From assembly GCA_949825045.1 (NCBI GenBank), contig OX463829.1, forward strand, positions 4,960,001 through 5,024,000: 64,000 nt of DNA, read 5' to 3'. Shown here piece by piece: positions 33,241 through 45,787 of the stretch. Position numbers and translations under genes: made by a program. Source of the DNA: Argyresthia goedartella (taxonomy: Eukaryota; Arthropoda; Insecta; Lepidoptera; Argyresthiidae). The notes under the pieces were generated by a model, which worked only from the letters and a program-made list of their open reading frames with translations, did no database searches and was not told the origin of the DNA. How positions within the stretch are numbered: position 1 is the stretch's first letter; each line of letters starts with the position of its first letter.

Positions 33241-34397
33241 AGGACCGTTCGCTGTTAGGTGTTGTCATGTCCCGGTTTCTGCGCTCTAGTTTTGTACGTT
33301 TGCTGTTTGCAGCAATTGGTTTCACAGAGGTTCTGTCCTCTGCAACTCACGGGAGGGGCGCGAGTGCCGCAGAATACACTCTTCTGGAAGTCTTGCTGCA
33401 TCCCCGCCCGTGATGCAATGGTTCCACTCAACTGTTTTGACATAAAAATTTATGTCCTTTCTGTTTATTATATCTTATGTTGTTTTATGTGCAATAAATA
33501 TATACGAAATATATATATATATACGAAATTTCGATTATTTCCGATTGTTTTGCTAACATCCCTAGTATTTAATAAGTGAATTTTGTTTAGATCTACTGTA
33601 TGAATAAATATTGAATTTTCAGCCTACGAGGGTATAAGTGAAAAAAATATCGTACATGTTGTGTACTGCACTTATAAGCCCATCACTTACACCTTTAGTA
33701 ATAAGCCTTGATTCGCAATTGCGATAAGACAACATACAATATTAGAGCTATACACTAGGTACAAAATTACTATTTATGCCGACCTAGTTAATTCCGTTTC
33801 CATTCGAGAATGCATCTACTCAATTCGAAACAAAGTTCTCTAACAATTTCGTGTTGGACAAGCACTGAGTCTGTATCTCATAGAACTCACGAATAAAATA
33901 TTTCGACAGTTCACTAAAACTATCTATTTTGACTTCGTATGGAAAATGGCTTGACGCTATGTTTGTTTTTTTTACTCGCAATTATTGTAACAAACATCGG
34001 GTAACCTTCAGTAGCGAGCGGCGTGGTTGTATCACTCTCAAGTGCAAATGTTAGTTTTGTGTTGCGTCAACACAGTCTTAGGGCATTATTAATTACATTG
34101 CGTCATTATTGACGAGCTCCATGGCCTATAATATCTGCTAAATAACGTGGCAATAGAGGTCATTGACACCATAGAGAACCATCACCAAAATACAATTTGT
34201 GTATAGCTACTTCTGGCGCTCACCATATAAACCCATCGCAAAACTGGTATCGCTAACTATCGTGGTACAAGGCCAACGAGTAAGCGGGAGTATAGTGGGA
34301 TTCACGCTTGATTCTCACGCAGGAAGTGCAGTTCGAATCCCGGTGCACCAAATACCAATGAGATAAGAAATTAATCTTTAGTACATTGTACCTTCAT

Positions 34398-34470
34398 ATT
34401 CCATAGCTGTTACGCAAAATGGAGCATTAATAACTGACTAAAAGTGGGCACAACTGTGCTGTGATGTGAT
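34398..34470 (+). repeat. Dispersed repeat related to the GGGCTAGCCC family
   Basis: CCATAGCTGTTACGCAAAAT followed by GGAGCATTAATAACTGACTA and AAAGTGGGCACAA matches the 3' part of the copy at 37548-37640 but lacks the palindrome. Confidence 0.45.
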
Positions 34471-34559
34471 GCTAGATTGTTGTTGTATTACGTAATTAAT
34501 GAATGTTCTTATGTAGCTTTGTTTAAAAAATATTATGATTTATCTTTATCGCCATTTAT

Positions 34560-34660
34560 CGTTACTCCTATTCTCAACATGCGAGAGGTCCCGGGTTCGA
34601 TCCCCGGCTGGGATAAAAAAAAACAGATCAGGGATGTTTATATGTGTGTGACTGACAGTT
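34560..34660 (+). mobile_element. tRNA-headed SINE, second family, copy 1
   Basis: CATGCGAGAGGTCCCGGGTT and CGATCCCCGGCTGGGATAAA provide a box B-like head that also occurs at 47460-47515. No cloverleaf can be folded, so it is not called a tRNA gene. Confidence 0.55.
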
Positions 34661-35239
34661 ACTATGTCAATTTTTATTTAAATAAATTGACATACAAACT
34701 GTAGCTAGTCACAGACTAGCCCCGGTTTAGACTCGCGAAGGTTAGCAATTCTTTCAAGGGTCAGTGCATTCTCTACTACAACAATCTACCTCTGGAGATT
34801 TTGAAATTGCCATTTGAGCAACGGGACTGTATGGGGTTAATCGAACTCAACACAGAACTTGCTGTTAAAAATATTTTAATTATTTATTCCTGCTTATTAA
34901 TTATAATAATTAATATTGTAATATTAGTATAAGTTTATAAACAATTTTTAAAAGAGATCTAAAAATCAATCTGTGGAAGTTTCTTCGCCCTTCTCCCACA
35001 GTGGTCCAATAAAGAGCAAAAAATGACGTTTAAAACGTAATAAAGACATTTGAACATAGGACTTTGTGATGTCGCTGTTTCTGGTTCCCACGATACAGGG
35101 TATCCTAGTGTGGGGTCAAAAGCAATGTATGTGACTGTATAAATGTTTATGTTATGTTATGCAACATTCGCTCCTCAACGTGGCAGTGGGAGTTGCGGAT
35201 ATAGCAGGGTATCGGGTAGCGCAAGAAGATTAATAATAA

Positions 35240-35480
35240 TATTAATACCTTGGACACTATTTACACAAATTGATCTAGCCCCAAACTTGGATTCCCTGTA
35301 TCTTGGGTACTAGACAACGATACACGTACTTATATAGATAAATATTATACTTAGATAGATAAACATCCATGACTAGGGTACAAACATTCGTTCTCAACAA
35401 ACAAATATTTGCCCCACCGGGACTCGAACCCGGGACCCCTGGCTTCGCAGGCAGGGTCACTGCTGCACGGTCGTCAAAAT
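35240..35480 (-). mobile_element. tRNA-headed SINE, copy D
   Basis: The plus strand shows TTGGACACTATTTACACAAA at one end and CCACCGGGACTCGAACCCGG then TTCGCAGGCAGGGTCACTGC at the other, so the SINE head is at the right on the minus strand. This is the most complete copy and serves as reference for 25840-26215. Confidence 0.72.
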
Positions 35481-35882
35481 CAAAACACTTTACAAACCCC
35501 AACCCTGGCGGTTTTTTCTTGCGAGCCCAATGTACAGTCTTTGATGCCAGCTACAGTAAGATATTACGTCGCCAGACTTCCGCAAAACAAAATGTTAATA
35601 AGAGCCCTCGCGCGTAAAGGAGAGCCATGAAAACGTTGTAAAAACGACGTCAAGCGCTTAAGCATGCATCGCCGAATGCTGAAGAGTCGTAATCTTACGG
35701 TAATCTTGAGTAGCACTGGGAAATGCGTTGTGAAAAATAAATTGGATGAGAAAAAAGGTAAGGCTTTGTTGTCATTACGGCCGACAGTCTGAGCCGACTG
35801 CCATGCCTTGCTATACATTTGACCCACCCCGCCATCTATTGACGTCAAATGTCAAATCTTTATGGAATCAAAAACTTCGCCT

Positions 35883-36313
35883 ATTATTCCACATGACTTT
35901 TCCCTTCGCCGTCAAGTTGGTAGCAATGAAACCGGTGTTGCTAGAGTAGCTTATCAGTGACTGAAATAGATTACCTACCCCTATTTATCAATGCATCTAA
36001 ACTGTCTATAGTAAAACCAAGTGGTATTTAAAATAATTAAAGCAATATGGACAGCCAGCTAACGCTTGTGTAAGTTCTTCAATAGTAATTTAAGGCACCA
36101 AAAAGGGATGGAGTAGAGTCGACATGTCAAGAGGGACAGAAAATCGTCCCTTCCAGGACGATCTGGCAATTAGCGGATATGTATGTTATGTACCTTATTT
36201 TTTGAAAGTGGCGAACTGTGATTCGAGGGCTGCCGGATATTGCTTTCCCATTTTATTGGCATTTCTGCTCTAAAGATAACTTACCGGCGAAGGGAAAAGT
36301 TAAATGGAATTAT
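35883..36313. mobile_element. TIR MITE with TTTTCCCTTCGCCG ends
   Basis: ACTTTTCCCTTCGCCG at 35896-35911 is exactly inverted at 36285-36300, and similarity extends outward (ATTATTCCACATG against ATAATTCCATTTA). A related interior (AAGTTGGCAGCAATCAATCC, then CTACCGGATATTGC) occurs at 62110-62340 without the ends. There is no coding capacity. Confidence 0.7.
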
Positions 36314-36950
36314 CTTTAACAATTTTAGATTATACTCTCCGCAAATTGAAGCGATTTATTAACTGTACCACCTGATTTACCATTGCGTGGGTCTCAAACT
36401 CTCAATATTTGAGAAATTATTGTGGCAACACCCTAAAGCCATAACCTAAAAACTTAACATCAGTTAGCTTTTAATTATAAACATAAGTTTTACTTCGTCA
36501 GAATAGTTTGTATATCTTTTCATTTCTAATAACCTATATTTGGAATGAAAAGATTTAAATGTATGAGATTAATTTATTGTCCGAGTTAGGTTAATGAAAT
36601 GCCTCCACAAAACAGTATTTTATGCAAACCCAAGCATTTTATCTGTATGGTTGTTATCAAGTCGAATCTATCCCAAAGCGGAGATATTTAAAGATATCAT
36701 CTGAATCTACTGGATAAGATCTAGGAAAAGTATTCGCCTCGCAGATAACCTCGGATCACCTGAAGATTGTACGTCGTTTCTTCAAGGGCCTTCTTTATTC
36801 TTACAAAAGAGGCTCGTTCAATGCTCCTTCTTTATATAAACATTTTTATGATATTAGTTATTTCATATTATGTTTGATAACATGAAGAACTAAAGCCAAA
36901 AGCTGTGATACTGGATAGATCCAAAATCATTTACACATATTGCCTATAAT

Positions 36951-37463
36951 TAGGGTTGCCATAAGTTCTAGGAGGCAATACGGGACGTTTTCTCTTCCGA
37001 TGTACAAAACTCATAATAATATAACATAACAAATTCAACGCCGGTATGCGGCTTTTCAACTAACTAACTAACAAAACTATAAAATAAATTAAATAAAAAA
37101 TCTACATGATGAAATCAAAGTTTTTATTCCAAATGTTACTCCTAATAACTTTTTCGCCCAGTCATATTTTGAACTTGATTTTACTTTTGCAATATATTAT
37201 TTTTATTTTTTAATTGGGTAGTACAATCCAACGATTAAAAAGGATTGGTGACTCTCTGCAGCTGCGACTATAATTTCCTCTTCAGAATCTTTCTTTATCA
37301 TAAAAGTAGAAATATCCTTTGAACTTGAAGCAGTTCTTATATGTAATTTATGAAGACTCGTATTTTGTCGAAATAAGGGACAAATACGGAACATGTAGTA
37401 ATACGGGACAGGATGGTCAAATACGGTGACAGTCCCGTATATACGGGACGTATGGCAACCCTA
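36951..37463. mobile_element. hAT-type non-autonomous element, 513 bp, with 8-bp target duplication
   Basis: TAGGGTTGCCATA at the left end is inverted as TATGGCAACCCTA at the right end. The 8-bp duplication CCTATAAT flanks it at 36943-36950 and 37464-37471, the length expected for hAT. Inside, a minus-strand remnant at 37394-37203 has HIRTASSSKDISTFM and AAAESHQSFLIV, similar to the zone after the N-terminal zinc finger in hAT transposases. It is therefore a deletion derivative of an autonomous element. Confidence 0.82.
37203..37394 (-). pseudogene. Fragment of hAT transposase N-terminal region
   Basis: 63 codons inside the hAT-derived element. The segment TASSSKDISTFM...EEEIIVAAAESHQSFLIV resembles the Ser-rich linker plus start of the core found after the BED-like finger in many animal hAT transposases. 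The RNase H-like DDE core is absent. Confidence 0.6.
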
Positions 37464-37547
37464 CCTATAATAGACTACAAAGAGCTTAGCGTGGGTGTGT
37501 GTATAGGGTGGCTTTCAGATGTGTAATGTTAATATTAATTTGAGCAT

Positions 37548-37640
37548 GTATAGCGATGGGCTAGCCCCCTGTCACGCTAAATGAAGTTGTGATTAACTCG
37601 CTAAAAGTGGGCACAAAATGCCTCCATCCCATATGGGAAA
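37548..37640 (+). repeat. Dispersed GGGCTAGCCC repeat, copy 3
   Basis: AGCGATGGGCTAGCCCCCTG, TCACGCTAAATG and GATTAACTCGCTAAAAGTGG define the longest copy of this family in the window. Confidence 0.55.
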
Positions 37641-37674
37641 AGGTGTGATACATACTTACTTAGGTATGTATATA

Positions 37675-38942
37675 CACAGTCAGGTCATAAGTTCTGTCAC
37701 ACAATAAAAACTTTTGAATTTAGAACGCTGGCCACAAAAAAGTTTATTGAATTCGAATTTCGAATTTTTCATGAAAATAAAAATGTGTACTTTTTAGAAT
37801 TTTCCTCATTTTTAAATATGGAGTGGACACTTAAAGAACACCGTGTCGCAGTTATTGCGTTGCATCGTTGCGGTAACGCGCCAATTCAGATTTTCGACTT
37901 TCTGAAAAATTTGATTATAACCAAAAGATTCGTTTATCGTACCATAAAACGATACAATGAAGACTCTAGTGTAGATGACAGGTCAAGAAGTGGTCGCCCT
38001 CGCTCTGGTAGGACTCCAGCAGTGCTAAAAGCTGTGAAGGCGCGAATTCAAAGAAATCCCATACGTAAGCAGAAACTGTTGGCCCTTCAGATGGGGTTAA
38101 GCAGGACCACGGTGAAAAGGGTGTTAAATGAAGACTTAGGGCTTAGGGCATATCGAAGAAAAACAGGACATCGTTTGGACGCTCGTTTAATGGACCTGAG
38201 ACTGAAGAGATGCCGCGCTTTGTTGAAGCGGTACGCGGGAAAAAAGCATCGGGAAATTCTTTTTTCGGATGAAAAAATTTTCACCGTGGAAGAGAGCTAC
38301 AACAAACAAAATGATAAGGTGTACGCACACAGCAGTGAAGAAGCGAGCAACCGTATTCCGCGTGTCCAACGAGGTCATTTTCCATCCTCCCTCATGGTTT
38401 GGTTGGGAGTCTCTTGCGACGAATGCAGTTGTGGATCAAAACACAGTCCTCAAGAACCTTGTGGAACCTGTTTCTCATACCATGTTTAATAACAGGCACT
38501 GGGTATTCCAACAAGATTCTGCGCCAGCTCAAAGAGCGAAAAGCACACAAGACTGGCTGGCGGCGCGTGAAATCGACTTCATCCGGCACGAAGACTGGCC
38601 CTCCTCCAGTCCAGATTTGAGTCCGTTAGATTACAAGATATGGCAACACTTGGAGGAAAAGGCCTGCTCAAAGCCTCATCCTGATTTGGAGTCACTCAAG
38701 GCATCCTTGATTAAGGCAGTCGCCGATATTGACATGGACCTCGTTCGTGCTGCGATAGACGACTGGCCGCGCAGAATAAAGGCCTGTATTCAAAATCGCG
38801 GGGGTCATTTTGAATAAACTTTATTACCATAAGAATCTATGTTTTATTAAGTTCATTTTGCTATATAAATGTTTACATAAATAATAAACAAGTCTAAATT
38901 ATTTCATATTGCACATGTGACAGAACTTATGACCTGACTATG
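37675..38942 (+). mobile_element. maT (DD37D) mariner, copy 1, 1268 bp
   Basis: Terminal inverted repeats CACAGTCAGGTCATAAGTTC (left) and CATAGTCAGGTCATAAGTTC (reverse complement of the right end) differ at one base and are flanked by TA at 37673-37674 and 38943-38944. It contains one transposase gene, broken by a deletion. It sits in the sdt intron in the same orientation as the gene. Confidence 0.95.
37818..38817 (+). pseudogene. maT/mariner transposase broken by a 41-nt net loss
   Basis: ATG 37818 opens an N-terminal HTH region, a GRPR-type basic motif (RSRSGRPRS) and the first catalytic Asp in FSDEKIF (residue about 150). At about 38410 the sequence found in the sister copy is missing: 44 nt are replaced by GCG. 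The frame therefore shifts, and the rest (FQQDSAPAQ, then SPDLSPLDY) continues in another frame to TGA/TAA at 38817. The two C-terminal aspartates are 37 residues apart. The deletion lies between the first and second catalytic Asp, so the protein should be inactive. Confidence 0.93.
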
Positions 38943-39091
38943 TATGTATAATTTGAGCACTTAATCTAGTAATAAATTTCTAACGTAATGTATGTATGGC
39001 GATTTAGGAGCACCCATTAGATTTCAGGCTATTTGTAGATGATATACAAAACCGGTATTATTCAATTAAAAACAACACGTTGTATAATGCG

Positions 39092-39203
39092 CGGCGTATA
39101 AGTTGAGCCACAATGTCGGCGTCTGCGCAGGTAATAACGACTGTTTTAGATATACATATTTTACCCTGCGCAGTGCCGCCATTGTTGCTCAACTTATACG
39201 CCG
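39092..39203. repeat. 112-bp palindromic MITE
   Basis: CGGCGTATAAGTTGAGCCAC and the inverted right end, CGGCGTATAAGTTGAGCAAC, continue to match for about 43 bp each (through TGCGCAGG), leaving a loop of about 25 bp. Confidence 0.85.
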
Positions 39204-40079
39204 GGTACTGTACTTACAAGAAAATAAAAATTAAATACAATAAAATACTATGTCATAATTCCGCCCAACGCTTCGTTCTTTAGTTAGCTTTGTCATAACT
39301 AAAGTAAAGAAAATACAAAACTAAACATCTATAAAAATAAACCGCCCCAACAAACTTCCACATCATACGTGCCCATAACTCTGGCAGCATCACCGCGCTG
39401 CTCAGCAGCAGCTAGAGAGATCCTCTGTAAGAGGAACGACCCGGAGCGGTGGTCAAAATCTCGGTCCCTCATGCGACGCCCAACATCCTTGATAGAGGCC
39501 CTAAGATGCGAACCACTTTTCTAGAATATTTTTCAGTAATAAGTTTGAAAGGCAGTCAAAAGTAGCAACTTTTTATCATATAAAACCGTGGCATTCTTAA
39601 ATAACTTAAAAACTCTTGCTGTAGTAGTTTTAGCTCTGACGACGCTTAAAATAAGAAGGGATCATACACAAGGGAAATAGCGTACCACCTAAAATGTTGA
39701 ACAATCTCAAGCGAACTAGCTAAATTGTTTCAGTGTTGGTAATTGCGTATTCTAGAAACTAGCAAGGGGAGAAAAACACATTCGGGGATTTTTTTACAGG
39801 TATGCACAAAGTTTCTTCACTCAATTCTTCAGGAAGTTTTGGTCTCTCCGGAAATTCGTAGGATGTTTTTTTATACTCGTATTTGGAGGAGTTCGTGATC
39901 TATAAGATTGTAAAATGTACCGACCTCCGAGACATACCTGAATTTTAAAAGTATACTTAAAAAGTCTGTGCAATAAAGGGAATCATAAAAGGACCGTATA
40001 AAAATATTTTCGTGTATAATGTATTGTTGTAATCTTCAGTGCAATAAATAATTGTGAAGTGTGAAATATAATTGAGAAT

Positions 40080-40470
40080 TCCGTAAATTAGCGCACAAAT
40101 ACTGAATTGCGCGACAAAATTTCTGATTTGCGCGACTAAATTATTAAATGGTTTAGCCACCGCTTATTGGCTAAATAAAGATTTTCTGAGCAAACCGGTG
40201 GGTCAGGGTACTCACCCCCTTTATCCTTCGTGTTAGGTTGAACATGTAAGATCAACAAAATCCAACCCTCGATTTAAATTGTATGTAACTCGAATTAAGA
40301 TTTCAAGATGCGGTTTTTAGATTTCTAGTCGCGCAATTCACAATGTTGTCAGACGAAGCCAGTAGTTCTTCTCTTTTAGTAGTTCAATTTTTTTGTGGCT
40401 ATTCAGTAATTCGGTCTAGCAAAACCAGTATTTCGGCCGAGCAAACACTGGATTTACAATCATATTAAGT
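40080..40470. repeat. Diverged relative of MITE family M1
   Basis: Repeats of GCGCACAAATACTGAATTGC, then GATTTGCGCGACTAAATT, and a middle CACCCCCTTTATCCTTCGTG then TTAGGTTGAACATGTAAG recall the M1 elements. Also echoed at 43880-43985. Confidence 0.4.
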
Positions 40471-42611
40471 TTAAATTAATTGGTAAGTACTTAGCAAATC
40501 ATATTCTACGAGTATTAAGTTTACAATTTCAGTTTTTGTTGAGACAGACAACTTAATTATAGTAGTTTATGTGACTGCTACATAATGGAGGGCATTAATA
40601 CTCGAGAGTGGGTTTATGAAACGAGCCGAAGGCGAGTTTTATAATAATATTACTCGAAAGTTTTAATGCCTAATTATGTACAGTTACATACACTAGTTTA
40701 TCTACACACATATCATAAGCTCTCTTTGATGTGTTCAGGAACCGCATGTTTGACCGGTATTGTGGCATTGATCATTGCTCTGCAGTTGTTTAGCTTGTTC
40801 TGTAAACAACTTCACAGACAAACTAGGGGCGGCACGCAGGCGGGCGTCGGCGTTCGAAATTTGAATGTCATAATTTGACAAATGTTGATACATTATGGTC
40901 ATAATGCACAAATTTTCAGATAACAAATGAGTTTTTACCAAATAGTTTTACATTATGCTGGTCTTAACGTGCGGTTTTTAGACGCAGTAAAGAGGGTTTA
41001 TGATACGTGTGTAGATAAAATAAATAACGTGATATATTTTTAATGTCTACCAAGGTTTGGTTTTCCTCCAATAATAAATCCACTTGCACAAATCGCGATC
41101 AAAATAGATAGGACCCAAGCCCATCGATCATATCAGTTGCGTTCGTGCTACCGGAGTGCCGCAGACGCCATCCATCAATTTGGAAATAATTATACACATT
41201 CTGGCGTTGTCGCGAACCAGGACCCTACTTTTATACAAGACAACTTTGTGAAGTTCATAACAACGACAGCATATATGAAGTTCAAAGTTCAAGAGTGTAT
41301 TCAAATAGTAATTATGGGGTGGCAGAGGCACAGTTGTGCCCAATTTTAGGCAGTAAAGGGATACTTTCTGAGAACGTTGATTTCAAAATCCATATGGCGC
41401 TGAAATTGGCGTTGTTGTGGGGACCCCACGTAGATAAATTGCGGGGAGCCCACATAGATAAATGAGCTGGTAGATTAAAGTTCTGCGGCTGACGCTGGTG
41501 GGGAAATCAGAAAAAACACGGATGTGGCTGCAGCAAGGCTAGTCTATTTTAGTCACTTTCGTAGTGTCAAGTCCTATGTATCTTGATGTGGGGGAAAGCA
41601 GCGGATATTCAACCTATTTAATTTCGAACAATTTATAATGTAAAACGCACAGACTCCCTAAGACTTGTGTAAATTAAATTGACAAACTAACTGTAGCAAG
41701 TCAATTTATTTTCGAAAATATAATATATGCACGCAAGAACCTTTCGATATTATCTGTATAGTATTATAGTATCTGTGATATTATCCAAAATTAGCAATTG
41801 CTGCAATGTTAACCTAAGAAATAATCATATCGGTTTAATATCGCGAAAGTTAGCATTTTTTTCAAGGGCCAATGCGTTCTCTACTACAACAGGATACCTA
41901 TGGAAATTCCGAAATTGCCGTTTGACAATTGACTAGACTGCATGGGGTTCATCAAACTCAACACAGAACTCGTCTTATAATTTTGTGATTATTTAGTCCT
42001 GCATATCATTTATAATAATGGAGGTACGATAAGTAGGCATAGAATTTAACATAATTTGTAAAGTATACTATTAAATAATCCCTGTCTATTAAAATATTAA
42101 AACATATAGGTATTTCTGTTCCACGAGTTCATGCTGTCACCAAAGTATTCCTGCTCCATCTTAGCATTGAAAGGCCCTGACATGTTTTCGCGTGCCTCTT
42201 ACTCTCATGGAAACTGCTCTTATAACTGAGATTTGTATTTTCACTTTCAGCCAGTATACACTATTTGAGAATACGCTTTTCCCCATTTCTCGTTAAGCTT
42301 TGATGTGTTTTTTTTAAACTGTTATATTCAGTTCCTAGGGCTCCATCGCATGAAATGAATAGTGGAGTGAATGAGGTCCTTAGGTCTTCAGCTGCTCGGT
42401 CGTATTTTGAGTGTTTCTCTCGGCTATGTCTCTGTGCTGTTTTTTGCCAGGTGAGGTTAGGTAGAGGAAGCGTCAGCATTTACTATGCGTACGTCGAACA
42501 ACGCTTTCCTTGCAGGTTCCCAAACACTGTTTAGTAACAGATCACCTATAAGTGCTGGTTCATTTATATTTACGTCTGGCATTATGGGTTCTATTGTGCC
42601 AGTTCCCCAGG

Positions 42612-43187
42612 CTAGTTCGACCTAATTTTTACAATCATCTCTGTGTTGATCATGTCCTTATTTATTAATCCTCCTTTCTTGCAGTTTAATGCGTGGTTTA
42701 GGTCGAAATTATTCTCTCCGCATCCGTCGCAGGCCTGAGGGAGGTTTGCAGGTTCGTGAGCGTATCTAATAGTTAAAGCATCCCTAAAATGGGTAGCTGT
42801 GAGATCAATATTATTTGCGGTGGTCGGGATGATAGCTAGCCATTGTGAAGAGTTCGTTTCAACGACTCTTTGGATACATCTTTTCATTTTATTTGGTAGT
42901 TTACATATTATGACATTACTTTTTTCAGCGTCTCTCTTTTGCCGCGATAGTTTTTCTTCTTTGGTAGTATTTGTAGCATGAGTTTGATTGCCTAGTAAGT
43001 CTAGATTTTCGTCAGATTTGATGGCATGCTTTAGTATACTATTTGATTCTACCGATGTTTTATAACAGTCGCTGTTATTCATGGGGTCGCTAATGCCTAG
43101 CCCGCCAAGTTTTACCGGTAATTTGAATAGTTCACGTTCTAGTGACGTTATTTCTCTGTCTAAGATTGATGATATCAGTGTTGTCAT
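42612..43187 (-). pseudogene. C-terminal fragment of a non-LTR retrotransposon-like protein
   Basis: 191 codons from ATG 43187. The N-terminal part, LPVKLGGLGISDP, is typical of the region after an RT domain. Near the C-terminus is a CX2CX8HX3C cluster (CDGCGENNFDLNHALNC) followed by KKGGLINKD. These features occur together at the ends of some metazoan retroelement polyproteins, but I cannot name the family. No RT catalytic core is present upstream in the window, so it is a truncated relic. Further open sequence at 42261-42479 on the same strand has no clear match. Confidence 0.55.
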
Positions 43188-44685
43188 GATGGTTTATTTT
43201 AAAGTGTGAAATTCCTCACAAGTGTTATCCATGACTGTTTATAAGTATCTCTATTCGAGTATTATCCAAGTCTAATGAGTTATTAAAACTGTGGACATCA
43301 ATCTCGTGTCAAATTACAATCATACCAGTCTCAACTTAAATATAAGAGTAACTAGGAAATGCACTCTAGCTAGCTTCCAATTGCCAACTCAGCAACTATT
43401 TAAAGTGTCCATCTAATTTTTCTATTTCGGTTAAGCCTGTAGTTTCATGTTTTAGGAATCCTTTTAGCAAAGCCTCCTGTTCAATGACCAACATATCTGA
43501 ATTAAGTTAATAGCCTCGCTGTCAAAAACGACCGATAAAACCGACCAATGACATAAGCTAAACAAACCGATAGTGACATGATGTCAGTTATGAAACTTAT
43601 GATAATGGTTTATAATATTATCTATATTCAAGACAATTTTTTAAAAACTTGGTGACAGTTTCATTCCGGAGGCTATCTAAAAAGGAATCTGGTTAGTTTT
43701 GGCCCCTTACGAATTTTGACAACAGTCACACAGTTGCTTGTTTACAATATTTTAAATATTTGACTCAAGTACGTCTGTGTATAATTAAAATATATAAATT
43801 ATAAAATACTACTCCGACAAGACTACTTCGCCAGGACATTGCTCCTACAATATATCAATGTCAAACCGTTAAATTGTAAACACGAAATATCAGGGCGAAG
43901 GGTCAGGGCAGATGAAGGTTAAAGGGAGTGAGTGAAGCGAAACCTCCTTCATCTTTCTCGTTAGGTTGACATGTAAGAACAAAAAAATATATGTTTCATG
44001 CCGGAATAGTGCCTTGTCGGATTAGTGGTTTACATTAATTACGTTAATGCACGCAATTTAATAATAATATAATCTTTGCGACAACCAAACTTTGGCACCT
44101 AACTACCAATATAGATAGTAGTCGTAGCAGAAGCAGATTGAAGTGAGTTTGCGAGCCCGGCTCAGGATCATTCGTGTGACCAGCGTGAGGAATATTGCAC
44201 CGTCTACTTCAGAGTAATATCGTTATGCAAATTATTCTATCTAGTTTCAGAGAATAATACACCAAGTGATGTATAGTGTCAGTGTTACGTACATTTCGGA
44301 GCGCGCACCGGGAAAATTTGTTATTCCGTGCTTTATAATTGGTTATCACACTGGAAACTTAATTATCAAGCCTTGCCACAAAGGAAAACTGAGGAATTCT
44401 AAACGAATGTGGTTTGTGGTTGCATTGTAATTAGAAAACCTGTGAAACAACTGCTAAATACTAAATTAAACTGGTAAATTTTCCTATCATGCCTTGGTTT
44501 GCTGGAAGAAATCTCTTTTTAGAGATAAGCTCGCCTTTGTACATATGTTTTCCACAAATGCAATTTTTTATTTATCTTTGTGCAATAAAGAATTATGAAT
44601 GAATAAATGCTAACGTCCTGTAGCTGTCGCTATGAGTAGGAATTATTATTATCACGGACCAATGTAGTAAGACCTACATAGGTGT

Positions 44686-44947
44686 ACAGGGTGTCCCGTA
44701 TACAAGAGATAACCCCGGAGTTATTGATAGACCTCATCGTTCTGAACCACGTTCACCTGTGACTGATTTGATCAGAGCAACTTAATTTTGACATCTCCAT
44801 ATATTTTGAGCTGGGCGGTCAGCTGATTCGTACGGAGGAGTGAAACAAAAGATGCTCTGATCAAATAGGTTTCACGGTGAAAGTTGTTCAGGATGATGAG
44901 GCCTATCGATTATCCCGGGGTTCTCCATTGTTTAAGGGACACCCTGC
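44686..44947. mobile_element. Fold-back element, 262 bp
   Basis: Left ACAGGGTGTCCCGTATACAA and the inverted right end GCAGGGTGTCCCTTAAACAA start arms of about 100 bp. The match runs through ACCCCGG, ATAG(A/G)CCTCATC and TTTGATCAGAGCA, so nearly the whole element can fold on itself. A partial relative, GTGAAAGTTGTTCAGAATCA, is at 48664-48683. Confidence 0.8.
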
Positions 44948-45787
44948 GAGGAACATCATTAAATGATTGCATCTTTCCTACCAAAAATAGAGCTCCAGGT
45001 AAAATACTACTTGCATTTAATCTGAGCAAAGAAGCCCAGTACAGTGAGAACCAGAATGAGCTGGGCTAGCCTACACAATAAATTAACTATAGTTGCAGCC
45101 CTGCCCAACTAATCCATTTCGTGCTGTTTAACTACCTTATTTATCATATGGATTCACTAGCCTACCTTAAGCTATCACAAGTTACCATGAACTATTTACC
45201 ATACAATACCAATACTCGAATTAACCACTCACCGTTCTTGGTAACAGCACCATATTTGGTGCGCAATTGTCCGCCTCTTGGGACAAACCTTCATTACTTG
45301 CGCGAGTACAGTATTCGTGTCCGCAATGACATCATACGATTCATACATCGAGCTTTGGCACTGAACTTTGTTGCAAAGGCTAAAGAGGTACCTACTATAA
45401 AACCGAATATTACATATTCACGGTATGTCTGCTTTTGGATTACGGATATTTTTTATATTTAACCAATTGTCATTTTGTTTCATACATTTTAAACCAGAAG
45501 GGGTAACCGCGATTCAGGCTGTGCCTAGTACGAGAACCATAAGCTAATCTATAATACATCTCCCCAGCCTAAAGATATCCCAGATATGTATGTATGTATA
45601 TGTATATACCAGCCAGCCATGCATGTTCATATTTTGTTGCAGACTGTACGATCGAATGCATAGACCCTGTGAAAATAAAGAGCTACTCACGCTATCATGA
45701 ATGCTCGTCTTTTGATTTATCAGTCGTACATCCGGCCTACTTGAACTATACCAAACGCAAAACTAAACCATACCTTCATCACCACAG

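Larger units (their letters stand above)
7395..45787 (+). other. sdt: 38.4 kb sdt intron filled with transposons
   Basis: The intron runs from donor GTTAGT at 7395 to acceptor CACCACAG at 45787. The flanking exons are both phase 0. It holds the full gypsy element, a decayed LINE, one mariner, a hAT-derived element, SINEs, fold-back MITEs and a minisatellite, each listed separately. Stretches between the listed elements (for example 7800-8630, 11330-12740, 26220-27530, 28700-30700, 33450-34540, 39210-40080, 40480-42600) show no gene that I can support, apart from the alternative exon at 30711. Confidence 0.8.
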
